A stretch of DNA of 9,366 bases from an uncultured Tannerella sp. (GTDB lineage Bacteria > Bacteroidota > Bacteroidia > Bacteroidales > Tannerellaceae), in contig CALHPT010000101.1 in NCBI GenBank assembly GCA_938036405.1, positions 1-9,366 of the forward strand. The letters are read 5' to 3'. How positions within the stretch are numbered: position 1 is the first letter of the stretch; each line of letters starts with the position of its first letter. Of this stretch, positions 1 to 8,400 are shown piece after piece. The translations under genes were made by a program, and so were the position numbers. The notes under the pieces are model-generated. The model worked only from the letters and a program-made list of their open reading frames with translations, was not told where the DNA came from and did not search any database.

Positions 1-2
1 CC

Positions 3-101
3 CCCACAATGGATATTCAGCAGAAAGTATGGCTGAATGATACATTGATCTGGGACAGGGCCACAAGTAGTACAGAACCCAAGTATGTAATGATACGCTG
101 A
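3..101 (+). CDS. Possible C-terminal end of an upstream protein (partial)
   Basis: The third forward frame is open from the left edge of the window to a TGA at 99-101. It gives about 32 residues, including WLNDTLIWDRATSSTEPKYV. The composition looks protein-like, with mixed hydrophobic and polar residues and two tryptophans, but I do not recognise a family. An open stretch this short can easily arise by chance. A second frame (2-40, ending in a TGA at 38-40) is also open from the edge and cannot be excluded. If real, it is the tail of a rightward gene that ends more than 450 bases before the next gene. An inverted repeat at 117-122 / 133-138 lies just after the stop, but it has no T-run, so it is not a clear terminator. 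Confidence 0.2.
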   Translation, partial: PTMDIQQKVWLNDTLIWDRATSSTEPKYVMIR

Positions 102-154
102 ATCTTCATAACAATAGGTCGCACGCATATGAGCGACCCATACCAAGCAGTAAG

Positions 155-318
155 AGTCCGGTGCGGCGCCGCGGTTTGTACCTCCTTGCGCATGGAATGT
201 CCTAAACACAGCGTGTTTTAGAGCTCCCACCCAATGGCATGCCTCCAACGCGCCGCGTTTTGTACATGCCACAACCATGGAACACCCCAACGCACCGCGG
301 TTTGGACATCACACCTCC
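155..318. repeat. Degenerate tandem repeat, four units of about 40-44 bp
   Basis: Four related segments carry a GCG(G/T)(G/T)TTT-like core starting near 171, 211, 255 and 297, so the spacing is about 40, 44 and 42 bases. Shared pieces around the core include CATGGAA or CATG before it and TGTACAT or GGACAT followed by C-rich DNA after it. The cores are themselves palindrome-like. GCGGCGCCGC at 163-172 is a perfect palindrome, AAACAC / GTGTTT (204-209 and 213-218) flank a 3-base centre, and AACGCGCCGCGTT is one mismatch pair from perfect. Divergence is high, so exact edges are uncertain. The sequence differs from the array at the right end of the window, but period and palindromic style are similar. 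Confidence 0.5.
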
Positions 319-444
319 TCCAAAGGCCACGGCCAGATGATTCGCCCGGCATACATACATTATATATATGCCTCCGGCGGCGCTTCGGGCCTGATCCTTC
401 GGCCAGGCAGGCCCTACGGGCGACGCGTTGCAGGCCTCTTTTTA

Positions 445-464
445 GGAGGGGTGGGGCGGGGTGG
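445..464 (+). other. G-run cluster, possible G-quadruplex
   Basis: The + strand reads GGAGGGGTGGGGCGGGGTGG. This is three runs of four G with single-base loops, flanked on each side by a GG run. It could fold as a two-tetrad quadruplex, or as a three-tetrad one with a bulge. It lies about 110 bases before the start of the RecQ-like gene and upstream of the possible promoter, so it would probably act as DNA rather than in the mRNA. Folding is inferred from the pattern only. Confidence 0.4.
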
Positions 465-512
465 AAAAAATCCTGTCCGCTCTCTTCCAAAAAGTCCCGG
501 CGGGTGATTAGT

Positions 513-546
513 TTTGTCGCCTGTAAAACGATTACGGATATGTTTA
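513..546 (+). promoter_or_regulatory. Possible Bacteroidetes-type promoter
   Basis: TTTG at 513-516 and TATGTTTA at 539-546 resemble the Bacteroidetes -33 (TTTG) and -7 (TAnnTTTG) elements, with the last G of the second element replaced by A. The gap of 22 bases is slightly longer than usual. Transcription would start near 552, leaving a short leader before the ATG at 575. It is the best match I found directly upstream of the three-gene run, but the motifs are short. Confidence 0.35.
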
Positions 547-574
547 TCGAAGTAACCCTTCATCCCACCCTGCC

Positions 575-3500
575 ATGACGCTATCCTACAGAGAAAATAT
601 GCGTCGGTTACGCAATCCGTCTTTTGAAAAAATCACGGCCATCGCTCATTCTTTTCTTCCATCTCCCTCGGATGGCCGACTTGCCTCTCCCACCGATGAT
701 TCAGCCCCCGAGGTGCCGGTCGATCGGCAGCAAATGCTCCTCAGAGCCCTCTGCGACGACGGGCCGCGGCTAAAAGCCAAGGTAGACAGGGTGCTCGGCA
801 CCATGCCCCGGAAGCTCTTTCAAGGCACAACCTTCGACGTCGTCGATTGGCAGTGTGGTCAGGGCGTCAATACGGTCTGCTTTTTCGATTTTATCCGCCG
901 TAACGGCATGGAGAACTGTGTCCGGCAGGTTTTCCTCGTTGATACCGATGCGGAAGCCATGGAACGCGCCATTTGGCACCTCGAACCATACATGGGAGAC
1001 ACGGATCGCATCGTGACGCTCCATAAATCGATCAACGAGGTGGATCGCTTCGACATAGAAGCCCGTCAACCGGTCACCTTTCACTTCTTTACTGACGTGC
1101 TGGGCCATCCCGAGGTGGATTTACGCCGACTCGCGCAGCTGATTGGGCGTATCATCCGCGGGGAGCACTATTTTTTCTGCGTGGACAGGCTTAAACATGG
1201 AAATGATCGGCTCGAAACGTTCTATCGATGCTTCAGTAGTCCGGAGTTGTTCACAGACGAGACATATTACCCCACTGCACGTCAGCCGTATGCCATGACC
1301 TGCAAAGCTTTTCGGCTTCAGGCCGAGACGTTTGGGCTAAACACGGCGCTTTCGCCTGTTCAATGGCATGCGGCCTTCCGTCTCGACACCGTCCGAGAGG
1401 CTCTGCAAGAGATGGAGCGCGCCAAGGTGACGGCCCTCTACCATTCCCTATCGCACTTTGAGGTCTCCGCGGGCTACGACGCGGCTGCTTGTGCGCACGA
1501 TGAGCTTCCCCCGCTGCTGGCCGTGCTTAGTAACCTACTTACACGCGGATTGCCCACCGCAGCTTCGCCTCATCTCGAAGAGGCATTCGCCCCGCTCGGC
1601 AATCGTCGGCGCTATACCGATGAGGGAAGGATCACTTTTACCGCGCGAGACCTTTACTCGTCTGATTTGTTCGAGGCCCTACACCTGATCGACCCTCGAT
1701 TCACGCCAGATGAGACGACCTACAACGTGGACGCACTCGAAAACGATCTGCAACGCCAATACATCACGCGCGTGGCCCCTCCACCCTTCCGGCAGCTCTT
1801 CGAACCGCAACGGAACGTCTATTCCCTGACCGGGCAGCGGGAGTATTGCACGCAGCATGTAGATTTTTCGCTCGAGTTTCCCTATCCGACGAAGGATCAG
1901 AAGGAAGCACGGCACGATGGGTTCGTCATCGAGGTCGAGGATCCCACTGCTCAGACCACCATGGACCAGCGCCGCATCGACAAACAGCGCTCCGACGATC
2001 TGGCAGCTATGCACTGGACCTGCGAGACCTTCTCCGACGGCCATTTGAGCGACATGCATTTCGGATATCTGGAGAGCGACTATGTGCGAACGGCCTTCCG
2101 CGTCTTCGATCGCCCATTCGACCGCGAATGGGTCCGCACCCTCCAATATGCGCTCTCTCCCATCGGTGTAGCGCGCATAGAGAAGGTCATTTTGGAGGCT
2201 CTTATGGCGGGGCGGTTGGACGCCGCGGCGCCGCATTGGGAGGTGCTCGTTGTAGAGCGCGATGTGCCCTGCGCGGTGGCTGCTCTGTCGGACTTACGGT
2301 CGCTATTTGATCGATTGACATCGCTGAGTGCGGAGTGGGAAGGGCTCAAATTTCCAGAAGTAACGCTCGATGTGGTCAGTACGCCCGAATTCGTCGATTC
2401 GCCGCTGCATGCCGACGTGGTGCCGTCGGCTGAGCTGACCGAGGAACACCGCGCTAAGACGTACGATCTCATCATCGATATCTCCGTGCTACGTCGCGCA
2501 GGCATTGAACGCCCCCTCATCGACACCTATACGAACTGCCACAACGATTGTTGCTTCATCGTTCGCTCGGCCCACCATGTCCGCGAGCCGAGAAGGGTGC
2601 TCACCACGGGGCGCATCGCTTACCGCCCGCTGGTAAGTAGCGACGCCATCGGGCGAACCACTCTTATCGCCGAAACATCCGAGGCCATACATTATATCAT
2701 GGGCATCCTATCCCGTCGGGAGGACTTCCTGCCGGGGCAGGCGGCCGTACTCGACAGGTTGCTCCGCGGCGAAAGCGTGGCGGCCCTACTTCCTCCGGAG
2801 GCGCATGGCCCAGCCGTGGCGCTGCCGGCTCTTCTTTTGCAGCCAGGTGCGTCCGTCGTCGTGACGCCGGATGCTAAATCGGCTGATCGCTTCATCAGTG
2901 AGGCGCGGCTGGCAGATATAGACTGCGGGACGAGCCTCCACGCAGCCATCACGGACGGTGAACGTGAACAGCGTGAGCGTCGCATGGAAGCGGCAGAGCT
3001 GCATTTTATGGCCATCTCCGCCGAACAGCTCGCCAGGCCCTCCCTGCAACAACGTTTCCTCTCCATGCACGAAACGGGGGTCTACTTTGCTTATGGGATC
3101 ATCGACGGCGCAGAAAGAGTGTCAGAATGGAGTCCATTTTTTGACGCCCATTATCTCTGCGTGGACAAAATTCTTCGTCGGTACACCCGGCCGCGGGAAG
3201 GAACGGTCACACTGGGAGCTACCGTCCACGAAGCGTCGTTCGACGTCCTCTTCGATGTCGAAAGAGCACTCCTCCCCGCCGATTCTTTCACTCCTGACCG
3301 CGAACGTATCGTCACCGCCGCCGCAACCGTGGCTCCCGCACAGTTAGAAGCACGCTCCGAGGCGGAAGAGAGCAAGGATATCGAGCAGATGATCCGCGAA
3401 ATGGGGATGGAATACATTGGTCCGATCGCAGGAGCCCCCTCGGCTGAAAAAGCGCGCCTTGTCGGTTTGCCCTATCCGACCACCGTCGGCGAGGGAGGGG

Positions 3501-4336
3501 AGAATGTGCCCGATGGAGCCGCCGAAGCGCGTTATGTGCATATCCTCTATCGCATGGGATGCCTCGGCGTAGTTGATGGCGTGGCACGCGACGAGGTCCG
3601 AAAGCGTTTCCTGCTCGTGGTTCGCGACTCCTCAGCAGATCAGATTTACAAACGGCTCCACGATTACTACAACCGTTACTATACGAGGAAGCGCGCCGAA
3701 CGGGAAGAAACTGCTGCACGCGCGGGAATGCCCGCCGTCATACTCCGTGACGAGCGTGAGGGTGCATTATATAAGTGCCTCACCCAACTGACGCACTCCG
3801 TCTGCGAAGGGATCGCGCGCATCACCCCCGACACCGCATCTCACTCCCCACTTACCCAGCGCCTCGCTCAGGATCTCTCTGACGACTCGCAAGCATGCGA
3901 CGAGATTCTTTTCCGTTACCTGCACCTCGCCAACGAATCCCCCAACGGCTCGCCGAAAGGGCGCATCCATGCCCTATATGAGTCCGTCTGCACACTGCGT
4001 CGCACGGGTCATTCGCATCCGGTACTGCTACTCCTCGGCACTTTTTGCCTACTTTATCTCAGAACAGACGGTCGCCCGACGCTCGACAAGGATCTGGCGA
4101 CGAGTTATGAGGAGGGCATGGTCGGGCTGTACTACCTTATGCCAGATTATGCCCGCTTCCGCGAACAGTTTGAGGCCTATAATCGTTTCGTACGCAACGA
4201 GGCAGATGCGACGGACGATGCTACCGAGAAGCGTATGGAAAAGGCAGCGTCGCGCCTCCTTCTGATCCATGCGGCAGACATCCTGAGCACGCATTTGACT
4301 TATACGAAAGAATTACAACACACTTATTTGGAATAG
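575..4336 (+). CDS. Large multidomain protein with a degenerate RecQ-like helicase domain, probably without ATPase activity
   Basis: 1253 residues, uninterrupted. Residues about 85-215 look like a Rossmann methyltransferase fold: VVDWQCGQG (89-97) resembles the SAM loop and D123 sits at the end of the second strand. Residues about 421-481 resemble a DUF559/Vsr-like PD-(D/E)XK nuclease (VDF 429-431, VIEVEDP 451-457, DKQR 469-472), but the usual E-x-D-G-x-x-H is not kept. Residues about 702-900 align with the first RecA domain of RecQ-type helicases: FLPGQ (718-722), LLQPG (754-758), VSEW (849-852) and SFDVLFDVERAL (888-899) persist. Walker A is PEAHGP (741-746), the DExH box is DGAE (844-847), and motif III is VHE (884-886). 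The second RecA domain is missing; similarity to my memory of intact relatives resumes near 985-1040 (LYRMGCLGVVDG). The intact length argues for a retained non-catalytic role. An alternative start is Met9 (599), preceded by A-rich DNA. Family assignment rests on recalled relatives; function is unknown. Confidence 0.85.
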   Translation: MTLSYRENMRRLRNPSFEKITAIAHSFLPSPSDGRLASPTDDSAPEVPVDRQQMLLRALCDDGPRLKAKVDRVLGTMPRKLFQGTTFDVVDWQCGQGVNTVCFFDFIRRNGMENCVRQVFLVDTDAEAMERAIWHLEPYMGDTDRIVTLHKSINEVDRFDIEARQPVTFHFFTDVLGHPEVDLRRLAQLIGRIIRGEHYFFCVDRLKHGNDRLETFYRCFSSPELFTDETYYPTARQPYAMTCKAFRLQAETFGLNTALSPVQWHAAFRLDTVREALQEMERAKVTALYHSLSHFEVSAGYDAAACAHDELPPLLAVLSNLLTRGLPTAASPHLEEAFAPLGNRRRYTDEGRITFTARDLYSSDLFEALHLIDPRFTPDETTYNVDALENDLQRQYITRVAPPPFRQLFEPQRNVYSLTGQREYCTQHVDFSLEFPYPTKDQKEARHDGFVIEVEDPTAQTTMDQRRIDKQRSDDLAAMHWTCETFSDGHLSDMHFGYLESDYVRTAFRVFDRPFDREWVRTLQYALSPIGVARIEKVILEALMAGRLDAAAPHWEVLVVERDVPCAVAALSDLRSLFDRLTSLSAEWEGLKFPEVTLDVVSTPEFVDSPLHADVVPSAELTEEHRAKTYDLIIDISVLRRAGIERPLIDTYTNCHNDCCFIVRSAHHVREPRRVLTTGRIAYRPLVSSDAIGRTTLIAETSEAIHYIMGILSRREDFLPGQAAVLDRLLRGESVAALLPPEAHGPAVALPALLLQPGASVVVTPDAKSADRFISEARLADIDCGTSLHAAITDGEREQRERRMEAAELHFMAISAEQLARPSLQQRFLSMHETGVYFAYGIIDGAERVSEWSPFFDAHYLCVDKILRRYTRPREGTVTLGATVHEASFDVLFDVERALLPADSFTPDRERIVTAAATVAPAQLEARSEAEESKDIEQMIREMGMEYIGPIAGAPSAEKARLVGLPYPTTVGEGGENVPDGAAEARYVHILYRMGCLGVVDGVARDEVRKRFLLVVRDSSADQIYKRLHDYYNRYYTRKRAEREETAARAGMPAVILRDEREGALYKCLTQLTHSVCEGIARITPDTASHSPLTQRLAQDLSDDSQACDEILFRYLHLANESPNGSPKGRIHALYESVCTLRRTGHSHPVLLLLGTFCLLYLRTDGRPTLDKDLATSYEEGMVGLYYLMPDYARFREQFEAYNRFVRNEADATDDATEKRMEKAASRLLLIHAADILSTHLTYTKELQHTYLE

Positions 4337-5395
4337 ATGGAAACGATAGAAGATATTAATGTGGCCCTCTTGCAGCTGCGGGAGAACTTAGCCAACTTGG
4401 ATGCGGCCCGCCTGCAAGTTTCGCAGGTCACAAACGGGAGTCGTGAGGTCATCGAGGCTACGTCTCGGCTATCGGACGATGTGAAGCGGCTGGCCGACAG
4501 GATCAGCGAGGAAACACAGGCGGTGATTAGCCGTTTCTCCGAACAGTTGGAGGAATCACGGGCGGAGTGGACCGACGCCATCAACGATGGCAAGGCTCGC
4601 TTTGCCGCAGAAGTAGAGCAAACCCGACAGGCAACGGCTCTATTGAAGTCCGATACCGAGCTCTCCCTGCAACAAGCCCTTGCCACCTCCACACAGTCGG
4701 TCACCGACCTGAAATCGGAGACTCAGGAGACGCTCCGTCTGGCCACCTCCTCCGCGACACAAGTTGTCTCCGACTTGAAGTCGGGCACAGAGGAGACCCT
4801 CCGCCAAGCCACGGCCATCGCCAGGCAAACCGTGGCAGAGCTGAAGGATGAAACGCAAGAGACCCTCCGCCAAGCAACAGCGACGTCTACTCAAGCGGTC
4901 GCAGATCTAAAGGCAGAGACGCAGGAGACCCTTCGTCAGGCTAAGGAAGCCTCTCTCCAGGCGACGGAACAACTCCGTCAGGAGACACAATCAGCCCTGC
5001 AACAGTCGCTCGAGGCTACTACACGCACGATGGGCGAAATGAACGAGCAGGCGAAGCTCTCTATCGGCGAGGTGTCCTCACTGGCCAAACATGCGCTGAG
5101 TGAAGTGACTACCGTATCGACCGACGCCATAGAAATGCAGCAATCAGAGATCGCAGATACGCTCGACACGCTGGCCGACTATAATGATCGTATCCGGCAG
5201 CTCATCGACGCGCTCACGGCCTCGAATCTTTCCGCACAGCTCTCTGCCATCGAGCGTAAACTGGACGAACAATCGGCCACGCAACAGGCCGCCCTCGAAA
5301 AGCTCCGCAACGATACTGAGCGGAATCAGAAAATGTTGCTGATTGCATCCATCGCTATCGCCATCCTACTCCTAATCTCCTTCTTCTTCAAATAG
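4337..5395 (+). CDS. Coiled-coil protein with 22-residue repeats and C-terminal membrane anchor
   Basis: 352 residues, not assigned to a named family. The ATG follows the previous TAG with no gap (TAGATG at 4334-4339) and there is no Shine-Dalgarno site, so translation is probably coupled to the helicase-like gene. Residues 1-100 are helical and charged. Residues 103-234 are six consecutive 22-residue repeats of the type LK-ET-ETLRQAT----Q-V-D, with two weaker copies to about 278. Twenty-two is twice eleven, which suits a hendecad, slightly right-handed coiled coil. After more coiled coil (283-330), residues about 333-350 (MLLIASIAIAILLLISFF) form one hydrophobic segment with only K352 or so after it. 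There is no signal peptide, so it should be tail-anchored with the rod in the cytoplasm. A structural or tethering role for its upstream partner is likely; it might also be a signalling rod like those in some anti-phage complexes. Function is not shown by the sequence. Confidence 0.9.
   Translation: METIEDINVALLQLRENLANLDAARLQVSQVTNGSREVIEATSRLSDDVKRLADRISEETQAVISRFSEQLEESRAEWTDAINDGKARFAAEVEQTRQATALLKSDTELSLQQALATSTQSVTDLKSETQETLRLATSSATQVVSDLKSGTEETLRQATAIARQTVAELKDETQETLRQATATSTQAVADLKAETQETLRQAKEASLQATEQLRQETQSALQQSLEATTRTMGEMNEQAKLSIGEVSSLAKHALSEVTTVSTDAIEMQQSEIADTLDTLADYNDRIRQLIDALTASNLSAQLSAIERKLDEQSATQQAALEKLRNDTERNQKMLLIASIAIAILLLISFFFK
4643..5038 (+). repeat. Six tandem 66-bp coding repeats
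   Basis: These bases encode residues 103-234 of the coiled-coil protein as six in-frame units of 66 bp. The middle four (residues 125-212) are most alike: LKSETQETLR, LKSGTEETLR, LKDETQETLR and LKAETQETLR open successive units. Nucleotide identity is clear between units (for example, GAGACCCTCCGCCAAGC occurs twice) but has drifted at third positions. Copy number could change by slippage or recombination without breaking the frame. Confidence 0.85.
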
Positions 5396-5416
5396 CTTCA
5401 AAACATTTCCACCTAT

Positions 5417-8400
5417 ATGTCAAAGAATAACATCCATAAAGTCCTTATGCTTGGCTCCGGCGCGCTAAAAATTGGGCAAGCCGGCGAGTTTGATTACTCC
5501 GGCTCGCAAGCACTGAAGGCTCTCCGACAGGACGGAATCAAATCCGTGCTGATCAATCCGAACATTGCCACCATCCAAACGTCTGAAGGCGTCGCAGACA
5601 GCATATACTTCCTCCCGGTAACTCCCTATTTTGTCGAGCAAGTCATTGCCAAGGAACGTCCGGATGGCATCCTGCTCGCCTTCGGAGGACAAACGGCTCT
5701 CAACTGCGGTATCAAACTCTACAACGAGGGCACACTGGAGCGTTACGGTGTCCGGGTACTGGGCACCTCAGTAGAAGCCATCATGAACACCGAGGATCGC
5801 GACCTCTTTGTGCGCAAACTACGCGAAGTGGACCTCAAGACGCCCGCCAGCCGCGCGGTCGAAACGATGAGCGATGCCATTGCTGCGGCCGAACACATTG
5901 GCTATCCCGTCATGGTACGCTCAGCCTATGCGTTGGGGGGACTTGGTAGTGGTATTTGTAAGACGGAAAGCGAGCTGCGGGCACTTGCCGAAAGTGCTTT
6001 TGCCTTCGCACCGCAGATTCTTGTGGAAGAGTCGCTGAAGGGCTGGAAGGAAATCGAATTTGAGGTGATCCGCGACCGGACGGATCTATGTTTTACCGTG
6101 GTCAGCATGGAAAACGTCGATCCGCTTGGCGTACACACCGGCGAGAGCATCGTAGTTGCCCCGACTTGTTCGCTGCGTGAGGACGAGATCACCAGACTAC
6201 AAGAAATATCTGTCCGTGCCGTACGCCACTTGGACATCGTCGGCGAATGCAATATCCAATACGCATACAACTCCGACACTGGCGACTATCGCATCATTGA
6301 GGTCAATGCCCGCCTGAGCCGTTCATCGGCCCTTGCATCCAAGGCCAGCGGCTATCCACTGGCTTACGTTGCCGCCAAGCTGGCTATCGGCTATGCGCTC
6401 AATGAGATCGGTGAGCCGGGAGCGCCCGGATCGGCAGCTGTCGCCCCTCAAGTGGACTATCTTATCGCTAAGATTCCTCGCTGGGACCTTACGAAGTTTG
6501 CCGGTGTGAGCCGTCGCATCGGATCCAGCATGAAGTCTGTTGGTGAAATCATGTCTATCGGCCGATCCTTCGAGGAAATTATGCAGAAGGGACTGCGAAT
6601 GATTGGGCAGGGTATGCATGGATTTGTCGGCAATAACAACTTAGAATTCGAAGACCTGGATAGCGAGCTGGAGAACCCCACCGACCTACGCATATTCGCT
6701 GTGGCTCAGGCCATGGAAAAAGGATATACGATTGAACGCATCCATGAGCTAACGAAGATCAACCCGTGGTTCCTAGAACGACTGAAGAACATTGTCGATT
6801 ACACTCATGTACTCGGACAGTATTCAAAGATCGAGGACCTTCCGGCCGACGTGCTCCGCGAAGCCAAGCGACTCGGATTCTCCGACTTCCAGATAGCTCG
6901 CTATACGGGTCAGCCCGAAGACAACATGGAGCGCGAGAATCTACGCGTGAGAGCCCTCCGCAAGCGACTTGGCATCCTACCTGCGGTGCGCCGTATCGAC
7001 ACCGTCGCATCCGACCGCGCAGAACTCACGAACTACCTCTACCTAACCTACGGGGCTACCCCCAACGATTCCGCTACGGGAGACGAGCACGACATTCCTT
7101 ACTATAAGAATGAGAAGAGCGTTATCGTCCTCGGTTCGGGAGCCTACCGCATTGGATCGTCCGTTGAGTTCGACTGGTGTTCGGTTAACGCCGTGCGCAC
7201 CGCACGCACTCTGGGGTACAAATCCATTATGATCAACTACAATCCGGAGACAGTCTCCACAGACTACGACATCTGCGACCGGCTCTATTTTGACGAGCTC
7301 TCGCTGGAGCGGGTTCTCGACATTGTCGACTTGGAGCAACCACGCGGTGTCATCGTCTCCGTCGGCGGACAGATTCCGAATAACCTGGCCATGAAGCTCT
7401 ATCGGAGGCAAGTTCCGATTCTCGGAACATCGCCCGTATCGATTGACCGCGCAGAGAACCGCCACAAGTTCTCCGCCATGCTCGATACCCTCGGGATTGA
7501 CCAACCGCGTTGGGCGGAGCTCACGAGCATGGACGAGATTGATGATTTCATCCATCGCGTAGGCTTCCCGGTTCTCATTCGGCCCTCCTACGTGCTAAGT
7601 GGAGCCGCCATGAATGTGTGCTACAACAAAGATCAGCTTATCGAATTCCTCGGCGTAGCCGCGCGCGTATCGAAGGAGTATCCCGTCGTCGTGTCGGAGT
7701 TCCTGCAAGACGTGAAGGAGATTGAGTTCGATGTCGTAGCGCGTCACGGCGAGATCGTCGAGTACGCTATCTCGGAACACATTGAATACGCGGGCATTCA
7801 TTCGGGTGATGCCACCCTGGTTTTCCCACCGCAGAAACTATACTTCGAGACCGTTCGCCGGATCAAGAAGATTAGCCGCAAGATCGCCCGAGAGCTTAAC
7901 ATCAGCGGCCCCTTCAACATACAGTACTTGGCGAAGAACAATGACGTGAAGGTGATAGAATGCAATCTGCGAGCCTCACGCAGTTTCCCGTTTGTCAGCA
8001 AAGTGCTGCGGCAAAACTTTATCGATACCGCCACGCGCATCATGCTCGACGCACCGTTTACGCCGCCCAACAAGACGGAGTTTGACATTGACTGGATCGG
8101 TGTCAAAGCCTCACAGTTCTCATTCGGACGTTTGTCAAATGCAGACCCCGTGCTGGGTGTAGACATGAGCTCTACGGGTGAAGTAGGTTGTATTGGCGAT
8201 GACTTTGACGAGGCACTTCTCGCCGCAATGGTCGCTGTGGGTAACACCATACCCACGCGTAGCATCATGGTTTCTTCGGGAGGAGCTAAAAGCAAAGTGG
8301 ACTTGCTGGAACCCTGTCGGATGCTCGAAGAGCGAGGCTATACGATTTACGCCACGCAAGGCACTGCGGCTTTCCTGCGCGACAACGGAGTGGAAGTGAC

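Larger units (their letters stand above)
102..574. other. Intergenic region with repeats and small dyads, no convincing gene
   Basis: No reading frame here looks like a protein; the open frames are short, arginine- and cysteine-rich, and span repeat DNA. What can be seen: an inverted repeat GGTCGC / GCGACC (117-122 and 133-138, 10-base loop); a degenerate tandem repeat (155-318); an AT-rich patch near 350-370; GGCCTG at 388-393, able to pair with CAGGCC at 408-413 or 431-436, the latter followed directly by TCTTTTT (437-443); a G-run cluster (445-464); and a possible promoter (513-546). The 388-443 structure could act as a weak rightward terminator for an upstream transcript, but its loop is long. 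Confidence 0.5.

Noticed and set aside
15..38. Hairpin ATTCAGC / GCTGAAT as a terminator or RNA gene
   Set aside because: The arms are a perfect 7 bp, but there is no T-run after them and they lie within frames open from the window edge. Nothing resembling a tRNA or known RNA was found there.
218..578. Open reading frames upstream of the large gene on both strands
   Set aside because: They cross degenerate repeat and G-rich DNA, are rich in Arg, Cys and Trp with no domain-like pattern, and the + strand one overlaps the start of the real gene.
1679..2236. 185-residue minus-strand frame
   Set aside because: It lies wholly inside the large gene, whose frame carries recognisable domain motifs at the same place. 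It is explained as antisense of GC-rich codons.
2678..3274. Active RecQ helicase
   Set aside because: The fold similarity is clear, but the Walker A lysine, the DExH glutamate and motif III are all absent, and no second RecA domain follows.
575..4336. Pseudogene
   Set aside because: Despite lost catalytic motifs the frame is open for 1253 codons, neighbouring conserved residues are kept, and the next gene is translationally joined to its stop.
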